Below are positions 15,308 through 16,259 of a stretch of 16,259 bases of DNA, in pieces. The translations under genes were made by a program, and so were the position numbers. The stretch spans positions 1 to 16,259 of the forward strand of contig JBIKLY010000079.1 in assembly GCA_044359525.1 (NCBI GenBank), read 5' to 3'. This DNA comes from CAJBIL01 sp044359525 (lineage in GTDB: Bacteria > Pseudomonadota > Gammaproteobacteria > Burkholderiales > Rhodocyclaceae). The notes under the pieces are model-generated. The model was not told where the DNA came from and made no database searches. It was given only the letters and a program-made list of their open reading frames with translations. The first letter of the stretch is position 1; each line of letters opens with the position of its first letter.

Positions 15308-15712
15308 GTGACCGCACCTGAAAAGCGCGCGCCCGAACGCATGCGCATCGACAAATGGTTGTGGGCAGCGCGCTTCTACAAGACGCGTTCACTGGCCAGT
15401 GCCGCCATCAGCGCCGGCCACGTCAAACTCAACGGCAGCACCATCAAGCCGGCTCGCGAGCTGCGCTGCGGCGACACCCTCGAACTGGCCATCGGCGACA
15501 CGCACTGGACGCTGCTTGTCAGCGGGCTCAACGAACAACGCCGGCCGGCCCCCGAGGCGCAACTGCTTTATGCGGAGACCAGTGAAAGCAGCGAACGCCG
15601 CGCCGCAGAAAAAGAATCCCGCCGGCTCGCCCCGGCGCCCGGCAGCGACCTGCGCGGCCGGCCAACCAAAAAGGCGCGGCGACAGATCAGAGGATTCAAC
15701 GAGGGATTCTGA
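15308..15712 (+). CDS. hslR: Heat-shock protein 15 (Hsp15), S4-domain RNA-binding protein
   Basis: This is a 134-aa cytosolic RNA-binding protein. The S4 domain is at the N-terminus: MRIDKWLWAARFYKTRSLAS, followed by AISAGHVKLNGSTIKPARELRCGD. The C-terminal tail is basic (GRPTKKARRQIR). Family knowledge: Hsp15 binds free 50S subunits carrying a stalled nascent chain and helps recycle them. I chose the GTG at 15308, which follows AAGGAA at good spacing. The open frame continues upstream only as an overlap with regA, and an ATG at 15341 would remove just 11 residues. It lies 2 nt downstream of regA, so it is probably in the redox operon. It is convergent with the next gene. Confidence 0.92.
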   Translation: MTAPEKRAPERMRIDKWLWAARFYKTRSLASAAISAGHVKLNGSTIKPARELRCGDTLELAIGDTHWTLLVSGLNEQRRPAPEAQLLYAETSESSERRAAEKESRRLAPAPGSDLRGRPTKKARRQIRGFNEGF

Positions 15713-15723
15713 GCATCTCAGAA
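15707..15723. terminator. Perfect 17-nt hairpin spanning both convergent stop codons
   Basis: TTCTGAG (15707-15713), CAT loop, CTCAGAA (15717-15723) forms a perfect 7-bp stem. It includes the TGA of hslR on one strand and the TGA of the facing gene on the other; both genes end in TTC-TGA. There is no T-run on either side, so intrinsic termination is uncertain. Confidence 0.35.
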
Positions 15724-16155
15724 GGCACGACCCGCCCGGTCACAACCGGCGAAAGCAAGGCGCTGATAAAAACGGACCAGGCGCCCCTCTCTTCTCAGAT
15801 AAGCGTTCTGCACCTGATAGGCCTGCGCTTCGGTGTCCATGCTTTCCGTACAGTTTGCGTACATCCAGCTACCGCGCTGCCGGTGTTGCAGCACATGCAC
15901 CAGCTCGTGAACAACGAAGGAATTGTCATCTGCCAGATCCAGGTTCAGCGCCGCATCGATCAGAATACGCTGCCGGTCGGCATCGAACATCGCCGCAATA
16001 CCCTGGCAACTGGCCGGATCACGGGGACAAACCTCCCGCTGCATTTCTTCGTGCGATAGGCGCAGGATCGGCGGCAACTCATCCACGGTCATCGGCTGCA
16101 AGCCAGACAGCGAGATGGCGGCAGAGAGCAGAACGGCCAGCAATTCCTGATCCAT
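15718..16155 (-). CDS. Secreted-looking HExxH putative metallopeptidase-like protein (DUF6647-like)
   Basis: This 145-aa protein starts with a short hydrophobic segment (MDQELLAVLLSAAISLSGL) that may be a signal peptide without a strong positive N-region. It contains a zinc-protease-like motif VVHELVHVLQH (His83, Glu84, His87), followed by ESMDTEAQAY with Glu109 in a suitable place for a third, gluzincin-type ligand. Four cysteines (43, 50, 102, 136) suggest disulfides if it is exported. It resembles small uncharacterised betaproteobacterial proteins; I recall the DUF6647 label but could not confirm it. No substrate is known. It converges on hslR with only 5 bp between the stops and is apparently monocistronic. 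Only a weak purine stretch precedes the ATG at 16155. Confidence 0.78.
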   Translation of the reverse strand: MDQELLAVLLSAAISLSGLQPMTVDELPPILRLSHEEMQREVCPRDPASCQGIAAMFDADRQRILIDAALNLDLADDNSFVVHELVHVLQHRQRGSWMYANCTESMDTEAQAYQVQNAYLRREGRLVRFYQRLAFAGCDRAGRAF

Positions 16156-16259
16156 GGACGACTACCAGTAATACACTAACCGTAAGATTGGCATTCGCCC
16201 GATTAGTTCGCGCCCCCGCAACCCGGACGACACCCGGACTTCAAAGATAGGTATCGAGG

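Noticed and set aside
15399..16250. Long plus-strand frame over hslR and the facing gene
   Set aside because: Arg/Pro/Ser-rich shadow of high-GC coding DNA; it crosses two real genes in other frames.

Overview
The window looks like chromosomal DNA of a betaproteobacterium, probably of the Rhodocyclales (Dechloromonas/Azonexus-like). This rests on high GC content, the conserved order pilM < > ponA/mrcA, cyaY, lptM, lysA, and a RegB/RegA redox two-component pair. The genus is an inference from gene order and protein style; no search was run.

Layout. (1) Positions 1-182 hold the 5' end of pilM on the minus strand, diverging from mrcA (penicillin-binding protein 1A). A good sigma70-type promoter lies inside the apparent 5' end of the long mrcA reading frame, so the real start is probably a TTG at 348. 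(2) cyaY (frataxin homologue) runs on the minus strand and diverges from a tight plus-strand operon: lptM, lysA, an RND membrane fusion lipoprotein and an RND inner-membrane pump. Every junction in this operon is a 1-4 nt stop/start overlap. (3) Positions 8627-9078 hold no convincing gene but contain the first copy of a 209-233 bp palindromic repeat. (4) A four-gene cassette follows: an HxlR-family regulator (minus) diverging from an alpha/beta hydrolase, a zinc-independent quinone-reductase-like dehydrogenase and an Old Yellow Enzyme. The divergent promoter carries two near-identical 18-bp operator-like repeats. (5) Positions 12709-13383 hold no convincing gene but contain the second repeat copy, in the same orientation as the first. 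(6) regB and regA overlap by 4 nt, followed 2 nt later by hslR (Hsp15). A secreted-looking HExxH protein gene converges on hslR.

How the parts fit. The left and right parts look like core genome (peptidoglycan synthesis, DAP/lysine metabolism, envelope assembly, redox control). The central block reads as an accessory electrophile/quinone-stress module controlled by a cysteine-bearing HxlR repressor. It lies between two direct copies of a mobile-looking repeat. The repeat has roughly 10-bp terminal inverted ends, a perfect 42-bp inner stem in the intact copy, a central small hairpin, and an apparent TTCAA target-site duplication around one copy. This repeat-bounded cassette is the part of the window most worth a second look. 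I found no tRNA, rRNA, CRISPR array, transposase gene or phage gene.
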